A DNA stretch of 64,000 bases. Source: CAJINA01 sp964647585 (GTDB lineage: Bacteria > Desulfobacterota > Desulfobacteria > Desulfobacterales > CAJINA01). The translations under genes were made by a program, and so were the position numbers. Below are positions 62,037 to 64,000 of this stretch, in pieces (within the stretch, counting starts at the first letter, position 1; every line of letters starts with the position of its first letter). The notes beneath the pieces are model-generated. The model was not told where the DNA came from. It made no database searches and saw nothing but the letters and a program-made list of their open reading frames with translations. The DNA lies in the NCBI GenBank assembly GCA_964647585.1, contig CAZYGG010000001.1, forward strand, positions 62,001-126,000. Reading direction: 5' to 3'.

Positions 62037-62299
62037 CTATAAAAGCCTTTTTGTCGGGCGTCTTGTCCGGCGAAGCTTTCGTAGCGAAGACGGAAGCTCA
62101 AAAAGCGAAAACTGATCGGCCCGACTGCTGCGTTGGGCGCTCAATCCAAATCCACCAGTGTTGCGTCTCATAAAGCTCCTTACTCATTTGAATTTTGAAT
62201 TTGTTTCGAACTTCGTGCTTTGTATTTTGGATTTAGTTGTCCCCCTGAACCCCTGATAGAACTTTGAATATTTGTTTACTTTATTTGCGAGACACGACA
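62037..62299. other. Intergenic region with short palindromes
   Basis: No credible gene. It has GTCGGGC (62053-62059) and GCCCGAC (62119-62125) as an outer pair, enclosing GTCTT and AAGAC and a CTTTCG-TAG-CGAAG hairpin. A TTTGAATTTTGAATTTG run follows. Probably another repeat element between genes. Confidence 0.5.
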
Positions 62300-64000
62300 C
62301 TAGGCAGCGCCGGGGTTGTCCTTTCCCGAAGTTTCAGCGGCCATGTCGACGGCATCGTTAAAGTCCATATGGATGGTCATGTCGCCGCCGCCGCCAGTGA
62401 CTGTTTTCGCATGCGGGTAGCGTTTTTTAAAAACCCTGATCATGGCGGCATTCTCACTGAGCACTGTGGCCGTAAATCCCGTGTAGTCATTTTCCTTGGC
62501 AATTTTTTCCAATTTCTGCAGCAGGTATGATCCAATGCGCATCCCCTGGAGGTCTTCCCGCACCACGAAAGCGACTTCCGCGCGGTGGGTCTCTTCCTCC
62601 GCGTAGGTACCTATGGCCACGATCTCCTTGTGCCCCTCTGACTGGATCAACCCGATAATGGACATGTTCTTGCGGTAATCCACACTGGCCCACTGCTCCT
62701 GCACCACGGAATGGGTAAAATTCCGCATCTTGTAGAAAAACCGATAGTAAATGGTCCGCTCCTGTAATGAATAAAAGAAGTTGCGGTAGGAAAATTCGTC
62801 AGACGGCAACAACGGCCTGAATTCAATGGATTTACCGGTCGGTAGCGCCAGGGTGCTCTTGTATCCTTCAATGAAGAGGAGGTCATCCTGGGAGGGGGGC
62901 AGTTGATCTGAAAAAATATAATGCTTCTCCCGGGCGACATCGATCAACTCCTCCCGGAATTTCGGGTGGGCGATCTGGGCCAGTTCCATCACCCGCTGAT
63001 AGATTCCCTTGCCCTGGAGTTCGGCAATACCGTATTCGGTGATGACAAAGTTGACATCCCCCCGGGTAGTCGCCACCCCGGCGCCCTCACTCAGGTGGGG
63101 TACAATCCTTGATATCTTTCCGTTCTGCGCCGTCGACGGCATGGCCACAACTGAAAAGCCGCCCTCACTCATGGAACTGCCCCTGAGAAAATCCACCTGG
63201 TCGCCAATACCGCTGTAAAACAGGTACCCCATGGAGTCGGTGCACACCTGGCCGGTGAGGTCAACTTCCAGCGCGCTGCTCAGGGAGACAAAATTGTCGT
63301 TACGGGCCACCACCACCGGGTCACTCACAAACTCGGAGGATCTGAAATAAAACATCGGGTTGTTATCGACAAAATCATAGATTTTTGCAGAGCCCATACA
63401 CAAAGAAGCCACAACCCTGCCCGGAAGCATGGTTTTTCTGCGATTCGTGATGACCCCTTTCTCGATCAGCGGAATGATTCCATCGGAAATCACCTGGGTG
63501 TGAATACCGAGGTCCTTTTTATCATCCAGATGCTGCAAAATGGTATAGGGCAGGTGTCCGAATCCGATCTGCAGCGTCGCGCCATCCTCAATCAACTGGC
63601 TTACATAAAAACTGATCCGTTTAACGACTTCCGGATCTTTTTTGCCCGGCACGGACTCCACCAGGGGTTCATCGTAGGGCACCAGGTAGTCCAGGTCGTC
63701 AATATGTACAAAGCTGTCTCCCAGCGTCCGGGGCATTTTACGGTTCACCTGCGCGATCACCAGACCGGCATTTTCTATTCCACTGCGGGTGATATCCACA
63801 CTGACCCCCAGACTGCAGTATCCAAAACGGTCAGGCGGACTGACCTGGACCAGAGCGACATCGAGTCCGATGCGGCGGGTGGCGAACAGCCGGGGAATCT
63901 GGGAAAGGTAGGTGGGCAGGTAATCAATTTTGCCATCGAAAGCCGCTTGCCGCAAAGAAGCGCTGATGAAAAAGAGCTTCAGGGAAAACCGCTCCATAAA
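62300..64000 (-). CDS. Acetyl-CoA hydrolase/transferase fused to a GNAT domain (partial)
   Basis: The start lies beyond the right edge; about 90 N-terminal residues of the usual family length are missing. The visible part has the CoA-transferase fold (C-terminal half with STAQNGKISRIVPHLSEGAG and TEYGIAEL) and then a GNAT acetyltransferase domain (last 150 residues, with VREDLQGMRIGSYLL). Such fusions occur in sulfate reducers and handle short acyl-CoA. In the segment LGIHTQVISDG the position where CoA transferases usually have the catalytic Glu reads Gln. Confidence 0.88.
   Translation of the reverse strand, partial: FMERFSLKLFFISASLRQAAFDGKIDYLPTYLSQIPRLFATRRIGLDVALVQVSPPDRFGYCSLGVSVDITRSGIENAGLVIAQVNRKMPRTLGDSFVHIDDLDYLVPYDEPLVESVPGKKDPEVVKRISFYVSQLIEDGATLQIGFGHLPYTILQHLDDKKDLGIHTQVISDGIIPLIEKGVITNRRKTMLPGRVVASLCMGSAKIYDFVDNNPMFYFRSSEFVSDPVVVARNDNFVSLSSALEVDLTGQVCTDSMGYLFYSGIGDQVDFLRGSSMSEGGFSVVAMPSTAQNGKISRIVPHLSEGAGVATTRGDVNFVITEYGIAELQGKGIYQRVMELAQIAHPKFREELIDVAREKHYIFSDQLPPSQDDLLFIEGYKSTLALPTGKSIEFRPLLPSDEFSYRNFFYSLQERTIYYRFFYKMRNFTHSVVQEQWASVDYRKNMSIIGLIQSEGHKEIVAIGTYAEEETHRAEVAFVVREDLQGMRIGSYLLQKLEKIAKENDYTGFTATVLSENAAMIRVFKKRYPHAKTVTGGGGDMTIHMDFNDAVDMAAETSGKDNPGAA

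Overview
The window looks like chromosomal DNA of a Thermodesulfobacteriota (former Deltaproteobacteria) member, most likely close to the Desulfobacterales. This rests on gene families and style: an acetyl-CoA hydrolase/transferase fused to a GNAT domain, an MglA-type GTPase with roadblock partners, PATAN response regulators, FolE2, a Tex/Dtd/PBP4 run, and gene junctions filled with short palindromic repeats. I see no rRNA, tRNA, CRISPR array, transposase or phage gene. The taxon is an inference.

Layout. 0-24 kb is housekeeping: YqeY, a radical SAM protein, an HD protein, prfC, an M29 aminopeptidase, miaB with a BFN-domain gene, recJ, a Tat-exported polysaccharide deacetylase, tex, dtd and a PBP4-like carboxypeptidase on mixed strands. 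A minus-strand run follows: lon-tsaB-psd-greA-rpoZ-ttcA-folE2. From 23.7 to 55 kb lies a type IV pilus island. It opens with prepilin peptidase. A signalling operon comes next: roadblock protein, MglA GTPase, several unknown proteins, an output-less membrane sensor, two tandem REC-PATAN plus roadblock-like pairs, a TPR-fused PilB/GspE ATPase and a receiver protein. Then come four minor pilin genes, the last fused to a lectin/beta-propeller, and a GT-C/TPR membrane protein. On the minus strand are the major pilin, a membrane-anchored sigma54 activator and an MSHA-like assembly operon (PilM-PilN fusion, PilO, PilP, secretin, AAA ATPase, PilB/MshE, PilC/MshG). From 55 to 60 kb is a hybrid kinase, an HD-GYP regulator and a receiver. 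The window ends with a DUF4384 protein, rsmG and the partial acetyl-CoA hydrolase/GNAT gene.

How it may work together (inference). The MSHA-like machine should build a pilus of the sigma54-controlled pilin. Its canonical motor keeps a recognisable c-di-GMP-binding type N domain, and an HD-GYP phosphodiesterase is encoded nearby. The second motor ATPase has lost that motif and carries a TPR front end; it sits in an operon with a Ras-like polarity GTPase, roadblock proteins and PATAN receivers. The island may therefore hold two separately controlled motors: one by c-di-GMP, one by a small GTPase and phospho-relay. The PilX-lectin-propeller fusion is a candidate one-piece tip adhesin replacing separate PilX and PilY1 (or MshP and MshQ).

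At least six dispersed repeat families occupy gene junctions. One ends 17-28 bp before four start codons, another supplies the stop codons of two pilus genes, and a third encodes the N-terminus of the PBP4-like protein.
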